A DNA stretch of 45,244 nt, taken from the NCBI GenBank assembly GCA_001695595.3, contig MBPM02000259.1:1-45244 (forward strand), given 5' to 3'. This stretch comes from Plasmopara viticola. Lineage: Eukaryota; Oomycota; Peronosporomycetes; Peronosporales; Peronosporaceae. Of this stretch, positions 23,024 through 33,246 are shown piece by piece; within the stretch, counting starts at the first letter, position 1, and the number at the start of each line of letters is the position of its first letter. Both the position numbers and the translations under genes were made by a program. The notes under the pieces are model-generated. The model was not told the origin of the DNA. It did no database searches and saw nothing but the letters and a program-made list of their open reading frames with translations.

Positions 23024-25621
23024 GTATCGGAGGCCGTAGAAAGAATCGACGCTTCAAATGGAGCAGAACACGCTCAGTTTAACTCGGAACGCGTGTCTGC
23101 ATGTCCTGGAGGCTAGGTTGAACGTATCTGAGGCCGTAGGAAGAATCGGCGCTCCAAACGGAGCAGAACTCGCTAAGTTACGGTTGGAACGCGTATGTGC
23201 TTGCTCAGCAAGCTAGATTTGACGTATGGGAGGCCGTAGGAAGACTCGACGCTTCAAATGGTGCAGTATTCGCTAATTTTCGCTTGGAACGCGTGACTGC
23301 ATGTCCTGGAAGCTAGATTAGACGGATCTGAGATCGTAGGAAGAATCGGCGCTCCAAACGGAGCAGAACTCGCAAAGTTACGGTTGGAACGCGTATGTGC
23401 TTGTTCAGCAAGCTAGATTTGACGTATCCGAGGCCGTAGAAAGACTCGACGCTTTAAATGGATCAGAACTCGCTAATTTACGCTTGAAATGCGTGTCTGC
23501 ATGGCCAAGAAGATAGACTGGACGTATCTGAGGCCGTAGGAAAAATCAGCGCTTCAAACGGAGCAGAACTCGCTAAGTTACGGTTGGAACGCGTATGTGC
23601 TTGCTCAGCAAGCTAGATTTGACGTATCTGAGCCGTAGGAAGAATCGGCGCTTCTATTGGATCAGCAATCGCTAAGTTCTTCTTGAACCGCGTGGCTGCA
23701 TGTCCAGGAAGCTGTATTGGGCGTATCTGAGGCTGTAGAAAGAATCGGCCATTCAAATGTGAAAGAACTTGCTTAATCACGCTTGAACGCGTGTCTGCAT
23801 GTCCTGGAAGCTAGATTTGACGGATCTGAGGCCGAAGAAAGAATCGACGCTTCAAATGGAGCAGAACACGCTCAGTTTCGCTCGGAACGCGTGTCTGCAT
23901 GTCCTGGAGGCTAGGTTGAACGTATCTGAGGCCGTAGGAAGAATCGGCGCTCCAAATGGAGCAGAACTCGCTAAGTTACGGTTGGAACGCGTATGTGCTT
24001 GCTCAGCAAGCTAGATTTGACATATCGGAGGCCGTAGGAAGACTCGACGCTTCAAATGGTGCAGTATTCGCTAATTTTCGCTTGGAACGCGTGACTGCAT
24101 GGCAAAGAAGATGGACTGGACGTATCTAAGGTCGGAGGAAGAATCGGCGCTCCAAACGGAGCAGAACTCGCAAAGTTACGGTTGGAACGCGTATGTGCTT
24201 GTTCAGCAAGCTAGATTTGACGTATCCGAGGCCGTAGGAAGACTTGACGCTTTAAATGGAGCAGAACTCGCTAATTTACGCTTGAAATGCGTATCGGCAT
24301 GGCCAACAAGATAGACTGGACGTATCTGAGGCCGTAGGAAAAAACGGCGCTTCAAACGGAGCAGAACTCGCTAAGTTACGGTTGGAACGCGTATGTGCTT
24401 GCTCAGCAAGCTAGATTTGACGTATCTGAGCCGTAGGAAGAATCGGCGCTTCTATTGGATCAGCAATCGCTAAGTTCTACTTGAAACGCGTGGCTGCATG
24501 TCCAGGAAGCTGTATTGGGCGTATCTGAGGCTGTAGAAAGAATCGGCCATTCAAATGTGAAAGAACTTGCTTAATCACGCTTCGAACGCGTGTCTGCATG
24601 TCCTGGAAGCTAGATTTGACGGATCTGAGGCCGTAGGAAGAATCGACGCTTCAAATGGAGCAGAACACGCTCAGTTTCGCTCGGAACGCGTGTCTGCATG
24701 TCCTGGAGGCTAGGTTGAACGTATCTGAGGCCGTAGGAAGAATTGGCGCTCCAAACGGAGCAGAACTCGCTAAGTTACGGTTGGAACGCGTATGTGCTTG
24801 CTCAGCAAGCTAGATTTGACGCTTTCGAGGCCGAAAGAAGACTCGATGCTTCAAATGGAGCAGTATTCGCCAATTTACGCTTGAAATGCGTGTCTGCATG
24901 GCCAAGAAGATGGACTGGACGTATCTGAGGCCGTAGGAAAAATCGGCGCTTCAAACGGAGCAGAACTCGCTAAGTTACGGTTGGAACGCGTATGTGCTTG
25001 CTCAGCAAGCTAGATTTGACGTATCCGAGGCCGTAAGAAAACTCGATGCTTCAAATGGAGCAGTATTCGCTAATTTACGCTTGAAACGCGTGTCTGCATG
25101 GCCAAGAAGATGAGCTGGACGTATCTAAGGCCGTAGGAATAATCGGCACTTCAACCGGAGCAGAAGTTGCTAAGTTACGGTTGGAACGCGTATGGGCTTT
25201 TTCAGCAAGCTAGCTTTGACGTATCCGAGGCCGTAGAAAGACTCGACGCTTCAAATGGATCAGTATTTGCTAATATACGCTTGAAACGCGTGTCTGCATG
25301 GCCAAGAAGATGAGCTGGACGTATCTAAGGCCGTAGGAATAATCGGCACTTCAACCGGAGCAGAACTTGCTAAGTTACGGTTGGAACGCGTATGTGCTTG
25401 TTCAGCAAGCTAGATTTGACGTATCCGAGGTCGTAGGAAGACTCGACGCTTTGAATGGAGTAGTATTCGCTAATTTACGCTTGAAACGCGTGTCTGCATG
25501 GCCAAGAAGATGGACTGGACGTATCTGAGGCCGGAGGAAGAATCGGCGCTTTAAACGGAGCAGAACTTGCTAAGTTACGCTTCGAACGCGTATGTGCTTG
25601 CTCAGGAAGCTAGATTTGACG
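23024..25621. repeat. S1 mixed monomers near the right side
   Basis: About 26 monomers with mosaic order. They include a hybrid monomer at about 23298-23340 (GACTGCATGTCCTGG joined to GGATCTGAGATCG), a stretch at 24921-25220 paralogous to 19428-19727, and a two-monomer insertion at about 25221-25420 relative to that linker. Substitutions increase toward the right. No gene or unique sequence is seen. Confidence 0.8.
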
Positions 25622-26738
25622 TATCGGAGCCGTAGGAAAAATCGGCGCTTCTATTGGATCAGCAATCGCTAAGTTCTTCTTAAAACGCGTGGCTGCATGT
25701 CCAGGAAGCTGTTTTGGACGTATCTGAGGCTGCAGGAAGAAGCGGCCCTTCAAACGAAGTAAAAATCTCTCCGTTATGCTCGGAACGCGTGTCGGCAGGT
25801 CCAGGAAGCTGTATTGGACGTATCTGAGGCTGTATAAAGAATCGACCTTTCAAATGGAGAAAGGCTTGCTAAGTTTGGCTTGGAACACGTGTCTGCATGT
25901 CCTGAAAGCTAGACTTGACGTATCCGAGGCCGTAGGAGAATCTGCGCTTCAAACGGAGCAGAACTCGCTAAGTTACGCTTGGAACGCGTACAAGCTTACT
26001 CAGGAAGTTAGATTTGACGTATGGGAGCCTGGCTTTATGTCCAGGAAGTTGTATTGGGCGTATGTGAGGCTGTAGGAAGAATAGGCGCTTCGAATGGAGA
26101 AGAACTTGCTGAATCACGCTAGGAACGCGTGTCTGCATGTCCAGGAAGCCAATCCAAGGTAGTAGGAAGAATCGGCGCTTTAAACGGGGAAGAACTCGCT
26201 AAGTTACGCTTGGAACGCGTATGTGCTTGCTCAAGAAGCTAGATATGACGTATCTGAGCCGTAGGAAAAATCGGCGCTTCTATTGGACCAGCGATCGCTA
26301 AGATCTCCTTGAAACGCGTGGCTGCATGTCCAGAAAGCTGTATTGGGCGTATCTGAAGCTGTAGAAAGAATCGGCGCTTCAATTTTAGAAGAACTTGCTT
26401 AATCACGCTTGGAACGCGTGTCTGCATGTCCAGGAAGCTGGACTTGCCGTATCCAAGGCAGTAGGAAGAATCGGCGCTTTAAACGGGGAAGAACTCGCTA
26501 AGTTACGCTTGGAACGCGTATGTGCTTGCTCAAGAAACAAGATATGACATATCTGAGCCGTAGGAAAAATCGGCGCTTCTATTGGACCAGCAATCGCTAA
26601 GATCTCCTTGAAACGCGTGGCTGCATGTCCAGGAAGCTAGACTTGGCGTATCGAAGGCCGTAAGAGGAATCGGCACTTCAAATGGCGCAGAACACGCTAA
26701 ATTACGCTTGGAATGCGTATGTGCTTGCTCAGAAAGCT
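25622..26738. repeat. Decayed right edge of S1
   Basis: The last 11-12 monomers carry many private substitutions and several length defects. A fused monomer near 26017-26060 (GTATGGGAGCCTGGC) lacks roughly 60 bp, and a join near 26143-26160 (CAGGAAGCCAATCCAAGG) lacks about 15 bp. A small block is duplicated, with the GGGGAAGAACTCGC monomer at about 26186 and 26484 (offset about 298 bp). Reduced homogenisation at array ends is a known behaviour of satellites. Confidence 0.85.
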
Positions 26739-26750
26739 TGGTCGGAAGCA
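26739..26750. other. Direct S1-S2 satellite junction
   Basis: S1 is recognisable through GCTTGCTCAGAAAGCT (ending 26738), a variant of its GCTTGCTCAGCAAGCTAGA end. S2 is recognisable from about 26742-26747, where AGCACTTTTAGAGCTTTCAC matches the S2 monomer-9 segment AGCAATTTTGGAGCCCTCAC with a few changes. At most about 8 bp (TTGGTCGG, itself possibly part of an S2 monomer) separates them. No transposon end, target-site duplication or unique DNA is seen. Confidence 0.85.
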
Positions 26751-27365
26751 CTTTTAGAGCTTTCACTTAATAAACAATGATTGTTTCGAAGCTGAGACGT
26801 TGCACCGCTACATAGTAAAATAATTTGTCTTTCTAAAGGTGAAAAGGCATGGTAGAGCCATGTATATTGGAAAAAGCCTTTTTGGAACGCCGACACGTCC
26901 AACGGCCACTCATTAGCACGATCGGTTTTTCTAGACGCGTATAGGCCCGTTGCAGCCGTGTTTACTGATCAATGGCTCTATTCAAAAGTTGAGTCGTTGT
27001 TTGGCGCCATATTTCCATGATCTGTCAGTTTGGGCAAGCACAGGCAGGTTGCAGTCGCAACTCATTCAAAAATCACTTCTTAAAAATGCTGACCCGTCGA
27101 ACGACCACATATAAGCTCGATCGCTTTTCTTGACGTTTGCAGCAAAAAAGAGACATAACTTGAAGAATAAAGAATCATTTAAATAACTGAGACATCGTAC
27201 GGCCATGTATAAGCACGACATGTCTTTCCAAACGTGCAGTCATCAAAGAATTCAACCTTGGATGGTAATGGCTTTCTCAGAAAGAAAAATTACGATCAAT
27301 TTTCTAGATGTGTTCGGCCATTTGAAGCCGTCACTTATCAAACAATGTTTTTTTAAGCTGAGACG
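26742..27365. repeat. S2 edge: partial 11-mer unit (end of monomer 9 to monomer 15')
   Basis: The first S2 bases are the tail of a monomer 9, followed by monomers 10 to 14 and the 15' form (GTGTTCGGCCATTTGAAGCC) of the 11-mer HOR. Private changes are more frequent than further inside, for example GTAAAATAATTTGTC and AAAGGTGAAAAGGCATGG at about 26816-26852. It is the decayed end of the array. Confidence 0.82.
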
Positions 27366-28434
27366 TTGCGCCGCTACATAGTAGCACGATATGTTTTTCT
27401 AGACGTGCACGAGCACGTTGAAGCCATGCATTGTGAGCAATGCCTTGTAAAAAATGCTAAGACGTTGTACAGTCACATATTAGCACGATCGGTCTTTCTA
27501 GACATGCATAGGCGCGTCAGAGACACAATTTACTTAACAATCACTTTTTCAGAATGCTAACACGTCGTTCGGCTACATATTAGCTCGAACGCTCTTTATC
27601 GACGTGCACAAAAGCAAATAAGGCATAATTCAAAGAATTGAGGGTCTTTGAAGAAGCTAAATCGCCGTACGGCCACGTGTTAGCATGACCTATCATATAT
27701 AATTAAACGTGCACAGACGTGGTTGATCCAAACCTTGGTGTCTAATGGCTGTTTTAGAAAGCCGAGACTTTGAACGGCTCAGAATTCATACGATCGATCT
27801 TTTAAGACGTGTGCAGCAATTTTGGAGCCCTCACTTAGTAAAAAATGATTATTTTGAAGCTGAGACGTTGCACCGCTGCATCGTAAAGCGTTTTGTCTTT
27901 TTAGACGTGAATAGGCACGGTAGAGCCATGTATATTGGAAAAAGCCTTTTTGAAACGCTGACACGTCCAACGGCCACATACTAGCACGATCGGTTTCTGT
28001 AGACGCGTATAGGCCCGATAAAGCCGTGTTTACAAATTAATGGCTCTATTTAAAAGTTGAGTCGCTGTTCGGCGCCATATTTGCATGATCTGTCAGTTTG
28101 GGCATGCACCGCCAGGTTGCAGTCACAACTCATTCAACAATCACTTCTTAAAAATGCTGACCCGTCGAACGACCACATAAAAGCTCGATCGCTTTTCTTG
28201 ACGTTTGCAAGCGAAAAGGAGACATAACTTGTAGAATAAAGAATCATTTGAATAACTGAGACATCGTACGGCCATGTATAAGCACGACATGTCTTTCCAA
28301 ACGTGCAGTCATCAAAGAATTCAACCTTGGATGGTAATGGCTTTCTCAAAAAGAAAAAATACGATCAATTTTCTAGATGTGTTCGGCCATTTGAAGCCGT
28401 CACTTATCAAACAATGTTTTTTTAAGCTGAGACG
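27366..28434. repeat. S2 11-mer HOR unit (1069 bp), copy 1
   Basis: Numbering monomers by the 17-mer further right, the order is 1, 2, 7, 8, 9, 10, 11, 12, 13, 14, 15'. Monomer 2 here ends like monomer 6 of the 17-mer (ACAATTTACTTAACAATCAC) and runs directly into monomer 7 (GGCATAATTCAAAGAATTGA). Monomers 3 to 6 are absent. Confidence 0.87.
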
Positions 28435-29128
28435 TTGCGCCGCTACATAGTAGCACGATATGTTTTTCTAGACGTGCACGAGCACGTTGAAGCCATGCAT
28501 TGTGAGCAATGCCTCGTAAAAAATGCTAAGACGTTGTATAGTCACATATTAGCACGATCGATGTTTCTAGACATGCATAGGCGCGTCAGAGACACAATTT
28601 ACTTAACAATCACTTTTTCAGAATGCTAACACGTCGTTCGGCTACATATTAGCTCGAACGCTCTTTATCGACGTGCACAAACGCAAAGAAGGCATAATTC
28701 AAAGAATTGAGGGTCTTTGAAGAAGCTGAATCGCCGTACGGCCACGTGTTAGCACGACCTATCATATATATTTAAACGTGCACAGACGTGGTTGATCCAA
28801 ACCTTGGTGTCTAATGGCTGTTTTAGAGAACCGAGACTTTGAACGGCTCAGAATTTATACGATCGATCTTTTAAGATGTGTGCATCCATTTTGGAGCCCT
28901 CACTTATTAAACAATGATTTTTTAAGCTGAGACGTTGCACCGCCACTTAGTAACCCAATCTGTCTTTCAAGCGTCTATCTAATCGTGCACTGACGTGGTG
29001 AATCCGAATCGTAGTCGCTAATGGCTTTATTCAAAAGGTGAAACGCTGTACGGCTCGAAATAAATATGATTACGTGTGCAGCCATTTGAAGCCCTCACTC
29101 AGTAAACAATGTTTTTTAAGCTGAGACG
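28435..29128. repeat. S2 7-mer HOR unit (694 bp), copy 1
   Basis: Monomer order 1, 2, 7, 8, 9/15 hybrid, 16, 17. The hybrid starts as monomer 9 (GAACGGCTCAGAATTTATAC) and changes within the shared ACGATCGATCTTTTAAGA to monomer 15 (TGTGCATCCATTTTGGAGCC). Monomer 16 is long (CAAGCGTCTATCTAATCGTG) and monomer 17 short. Confidence 0.86.
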
Positions 29129-29821
29129 TTGTGCCGCAACATAGTAGCACGATATGTTTTTCTAGACGTGCACATGCACGTTAAAGCCATGCATTGTGAG
29201 CAATGCCTTTTCAGAAATGCTGAGACGTTGTACGGTCACATATTAGCACGATCGGTCTTTCTAAACATGCATAGGCGCGTCAGAGTTACAATTAACGTAC
29301 AAACACTTTTTCAGAATGCTGACGCGTCGTTCGGCTACATATTAGCTCGAACGCTCTTTATCGACGTGCACAAACGCAAAGAAGGCATAATTCAAAGAAT
29401 TGAGGGTCTTTGAAGAAGCCAAATCGCCGTACGGCCACGTGTTAGCACGACCTATCATATATATTTAAACGTGCACAGACGTGGTTGATCCAAACCTTGG
29501 TGTCTAATGGCTGTTTTAGAGAACCGAGACTTTGAACGGCTCAGAATTTATACGATCGATTTTTTAAGATGTGTGCATCCATTTTGGAGCCCTCACTTAT
29601 TAAACAATGATTTTTTAAGCTGAGACGTTGCACCGCCACTTAGTAACCCAATCTGTCTTTCAAGCGTCTATCTAATCGTGCACTGACGTGGTGAATCCGA
29701 ATCGTAGTCGCTAATGGCTTTATTCAAAAGGTGAAACGCTGTACGGCTCGAAATAAATATGATTACGTGTGCAGCCATTTGAAGCCCTCACTCAGTAAAC
29801 AATGTTTTTTAAGCTGAGACG
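29129..29821. repeat. S2 7-mer HOR unit (693 bp), copy 2
   Basis: Direct tandem copy of the preceding 7-mer unit, nearly identical across monomers 7 to 17. Its monomer 1 already has the CACATGCACGTTAAAG form typical of the 17-mer, and monomer 2 has the GAGTTACAATTAACGTAC form, whereas the preceding unit has 11-mer-like versions. Confidence 0.86.
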
Positions 29822-30888
29822 TTGTGCCGCAACATAGTAGCACGATATGTTTTTCTAGACGTGCACATGCACGTTAAAGCCATGCATTGTGAGCAATGCC
29901 TTTTCAGAAATGCTGAGACGTTGTACGGTCACATATTAGCACGATCGGTCTTTCTAAACATGCATAGGCGCGTCAGAGTTACAATTAACGTACAAACACT
30001 TTTCAGAATGCTGACGCGTCGTTCGGCTACATATCAGCTCGAACGCTCTTTGTCGACGTGCACAAACGCAAAGAAGGCATGTTTCTAAGAATTGAGGGTT
30101 TTTGAAGAAGCCAAATCGCCGTACGGCCACGTGTTAGCACGACCTATCATATATATTTAAACGTGCACAGACGTGGTTGATCCAAACCTTGGTGTCTAAT
30201 GGCTGTTTTAGAGAACCGAGACTTTGAACGGCTCAGACTTTATACGATCGATCTTTTAAGACGTGTGCAGCAATTTTGGAGCCCTCACTTTGTAAAAAAT
30301 GACTATTTTGAAGCTGAGACGTTGCACCGCTGCATAGTAAAACGATTTGTCTTTTTAGACGTGAATAGGCACGGTAGAGCCATGTATATTGGAAAAAGCC
30401 TTTTTGAAACGCTGACACGTCCAACGGCCACATACTAGCACGATCGGTTTCTCTAGACGCGTATAGGCCCGATAAAGCCGTGTTTACAAATTAATGGCTC
30501 TAATTAAAAGTTGAGTCGCTGTTCGGCGCCATATTTGCATGATCTGTCAGTTTGGGCATCCACCGCCAAGTTGCAGTCACAACTCATTCAGCAATCACTT
30601 CTTAAAAATGCTGACCCGTCGAACGACCACATAAAAGCTCGATCGCTTTTCTTGACGTTTGCAAGCGAAAAGGAGACATAACTTGTAGAATAAAGAACCA
30701 TTTGAATAACTGAGACATCGTACGGCCATGTATAAGCACGACATGTCTTTCCAAACGTGCAGTCATCAAAGAATTCAACCTTGGATGGTAATGGCTTTCT
30801 CAAAAAGAAAAAATACGATCAATTTTCTAGATGTGTTCGGCCATTTGAAGCCGTCACTTATCAAACAATGTTTTTTTAAGCTGAGACG
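29822..30888. repeat. S2 11-mer HOR unit (1067 bp), copy 2
   Basis: Same monomer order as 27366-28434. Monomers 1 and 2 are of the 17-mer-like type (CACATGCACG, GTTACAATTAACG), while 9 to 15' are near-identical to copy 1 at an offset of about 2454 bp. A private variant GAAGGCATGTTTCTAAG lies at about 30071. Confidence 0.86.
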
Positions 30889-31582
30889 TTGCGCCGCTAC
30901 ATAGTAGCACGATATGTTTTTCTAGACGTGCACGAGCACGTTGAAGCCATGCATTGTGAGCAATGCCTTGTAAAAAATGCTATGACGTTGTACAGTCACA
31001 TATTAGCACGATCGATGTTTCTAGACATGCATAGGCGCGTCAGAGACACAATTTACTTAACAATCACTTTTTCAGAATGCTAACACGTCGTTCGGCTACA
31101 TATTAGCTCGAACGCTCTTTATCGACGTGCACAAAAGCAAAGAAGGCATAATTCAAAGAATTGAGGGTCTTTGAAGAAGCTAAATCGCCGTACGGCCACG
31201 TGTTAGCACGACCTATCATATATATTTAAACGTGCACAGACGTGGTTGATCCAAACCTTGGTGTCTAATGGCTGTTTTAGAGAACCGAGACTTTGAACGG
31301 CTCAGAATTTATACGATCAATTTTTTAGATGTGTGCATCCATTTTGGAGCCCTCACTTATTAAACAATGATTTTTTCAAGCTGAGACATTGCACCGCCAC
31401 TTAGTAACCCAATCTGTCTTTCAAGTGTCTATCTAATCGTGCACTGACGTGGTGAATCCGAATCGTAGTCGCTAATGGCTTTATTCAAAAGGTGAAACGT
31501 TGTACGGCTCGGAATAAACATGATTACGTGTGCAGCCATTTGAAGCCCTCACTCAGTAAACAATGTTTTTCAAGCTGAGACG
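30889..31582. repeat. S2 7-mer HOR unit (694 bp), copy 3
   Basis: Order 1, 2, 7, 8, 9/15, 16, 17. The hybrid monomer reads ACGATCAATTTTTTAGATGT at 31312, the sequence shared with the 14-15 join of the 17-mer. This unit immediately precedes the homogeneous 17-mer array. Confidence 0.86.
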
Positions 31583-31619
31583 TTGTGCCGCTACATAGTA
31601 GCACGATATGTTTTTCTAG

Positions 31620-31635
31620 ACGTGCACATGCACGT
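31620..31635. other. S2 16-bp dyad in monomer 1 (representative copy)
   Basis: ACGTGCACATGCACGT is two 7-bp arms (ACGTGCA and TGCACGT) around CA. It is present in monomer 1 of the 17-mer units and of the inner 11- and 7-mer units. Monomer 1 of the outer units has ACGTGCACGAGCACGT, with 6-bp arms. Confidence 0.85.
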
Positions 31636-32016
31636 TAAAGCCATGCATTGTGAGCAATGCCTTCTCAGAAATGCTGAGACGTTGTACGGTCACATATTAG
31701 CACGATCGGTCTTTCAAGACATGCATAGGCGCGTCAGAGTTACAATTAACGTACAAACACTTTTTCAGAATGCTGACGCGTCGTTCGGCTACATATTAGC
31801 TCGAACGCTCTTTGTCGACGTGCACAAGCACAAAAAAGGCATAAATTAAAGAAGAAAGAGCTTTTGGAAAGCTGAGACAAGGTACGGCCAAACATAAGCA
31901 TGATCTATTATTCTAGACCTGCCCAGACGTGTTGAGGTCGTAAAATTTTGAGCAATCGCACATTTGAAAAGCTGAAAAGTTGTTTTTTCATGTTTTACCA
32001 CGATCGGTCTTTTTAG

Positions 32017-32032
32017 ACGTGCATAGGCACGT
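32017..32032. other. S2 16-bp dyad in monomer 5 (representative copy)
   Basis: ACGTGCATAGGCACGT has arms ACGTGC and GCACGT around ATAG. It sits at the same monomer position, right after CTAG or TTAG, as the dyad of monomer 1. Monomers 2 and 6 carry a decayed form (ACATGCATAGGCGCGTC). Confidence 0.82.
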
Positions 32033-33246
32033 TACAGCCTTGTATATTAAATAATGGCTTTTCAAAATTGCTGAGACGTTGTACGGTAACAAATTAGCAC
32101 GATCGGTCTTTCTAAACATGCATAGGCGCGTCAGAGCCACAATTTACTTAACAATCACTATATCAAAAGGCTGACACATCGTACGGCTACATATTAGCTC
32201 GAACGCTCTTTATCGACGTGCACAAGCGCAAAGAAGGCATAATTCAAAGAATTGAGGGTCTTTGAAGAAGCTGAATCGCCGTACGGCCACGTATTAGCAC
32301 GACCTATCATATATATTGAAACGTGCACAGACGTGGTTGATCCAAACCTTGGTGTCTAATGGCTGTTTTAGAGAACCGAGACTTTGAACGGCTCAGAATT
32401 TATACGATCGATCTTTTAAGACGTGTGCAGCAATTTTGGAGCCCTCACTTTGTAAAAAATGATTATTTTGAAGCTGAGACGTTGCACCGCTGCATCGTAA
32501 AACGTTTTGTCTTTTTAGACGTGAATAGGCACGGTAGAGCCATGTAAATTGGAAAAAGCCTTTTTGAAACGCTGACACGTCGAACGGCCACATACTAGCA
32601 CGATCGGATTTTCTAGACGCGTATAGGCCCATTAAAGCCGTGTTTTCTAATTAATGGCTCTAATTGAAAGTTGAGTCGCTGTTCGGCGCCATATTTGCAT
32701 GATCTGTCAGTTTGGGCATGCACCGCCAGGTTGCAGTCACAACTCATTCAGCAATCACTTCTTAAAAATGCTGACCCGTCGAATGACCACATATAAGCTC
32801 GATCGCTTTTCTTGACGTTTGCAAGCGAAAAGGAGACATAACTTGAAGAATAAAAATTTATTTAAATAACTGAGACATCGTACGGCCATGGATAAGCACG
32901 ACATGTCTTTTCAAACGTGCAGTCATCGAAGAATTCAACTTTGGTGAGTAATGGCTTTCTCAAAAAGAACAAATATGATCAATTTTTTTAAGATTTGTGC
33001 ATCCATTTTGGAGCCCTCACATATTAAACAATGATTTTTTCAAGCTGAGACATTGCACCGCCACTTAGTAACCCAATCTGTCTTTCAAGTGTCTATCTAA
33101 TCGTGCACTGACGTGGTGAATCCGAATCGTAGTCGCTAATGGCTTTATTCAAAAGGTGAAACGTTGTACGGCTCGAAATAAATATGATTACGTGTGCAGC
33201 CATTTGAAGCCCTCACTCAGTAAACAATGTTTTTTAAGCTGAGACG

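Larger units (their letters stand above)
1..26738. repeat. Satellite array S1, 100-bp monomers, head-to-tail
   Basis: About 267 tandem monomers, all in one orientation, with no inversion or foreign insertion seen. Taking each monomer to start at the recurring GTATC(T/C)GAGG, the starts step by 100 bp for long runs (for example 58, 158, 258 and 13030, 13130, 13230). A representative monomer holds, in order: GTATCTGAGGCCGTAGGAAG, a GGCGCT segment, CGGAGCAGAACTCGC, TTACGGTTGGAACGCGTATG (with an MluI site), and GCTTGCTCAGCAAGC followed by TAGATTTGAC. By hand count it is 52% GC with 9 CpG. Subfamilies differ at the GAGG position (ctgagg, ccgagg, cggagg, ctaagg, ctgagcc) and in the middle (ctccaaacgg, cttcaaatgg, ctttaaatgg, cttctattgg). 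Because 100 is not a multiple of three, any frame passes through all three monomer frames in 300 bp and meets the stops in TAGATTTGA and CCGTAGG, so the array cannot be one long coding repeat. The left end lies outside the window. No function can be read from the sequence; a structural heterochromatin role is an inference. Confidence 0.97.
31583..33246. repeat. S2 17-mer unit 1 (reference)
   Basis: Unit used for monomer numbering, 1664 bp. Monomer 4 has GTGTTGAGGTCG, monomer 5 starts TTGTTTTTTCATG and monomer 6 has GGTAACAAATT; these variants return in unit 3 but not in unit 2. Confidence 0.92.

Noticed and set aside
26739..26750. An insertion or target-site duplication at the S1-S2 junction.
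   Set aside because: The few bases there are explained as diverged ends of the two monomers, and no direct repeat flanks the point.
27745..27984. A 79-codon frame across S2 monomers 9 and 10, recurring in other units.
   Set aside because: It is a shadow of the repeat: the same monomers in units 32359 and 34015 are cut by a stop in ATGTAAATTGG, and an antisense frame covers the same bases.
32305..32325. TATATATT in monomer 8 as a TATA-type promoter.
   Set aside because: It recurs once in every S2 unit, has no gene after it, and the 104-bp monomer is simply AT-rich there.
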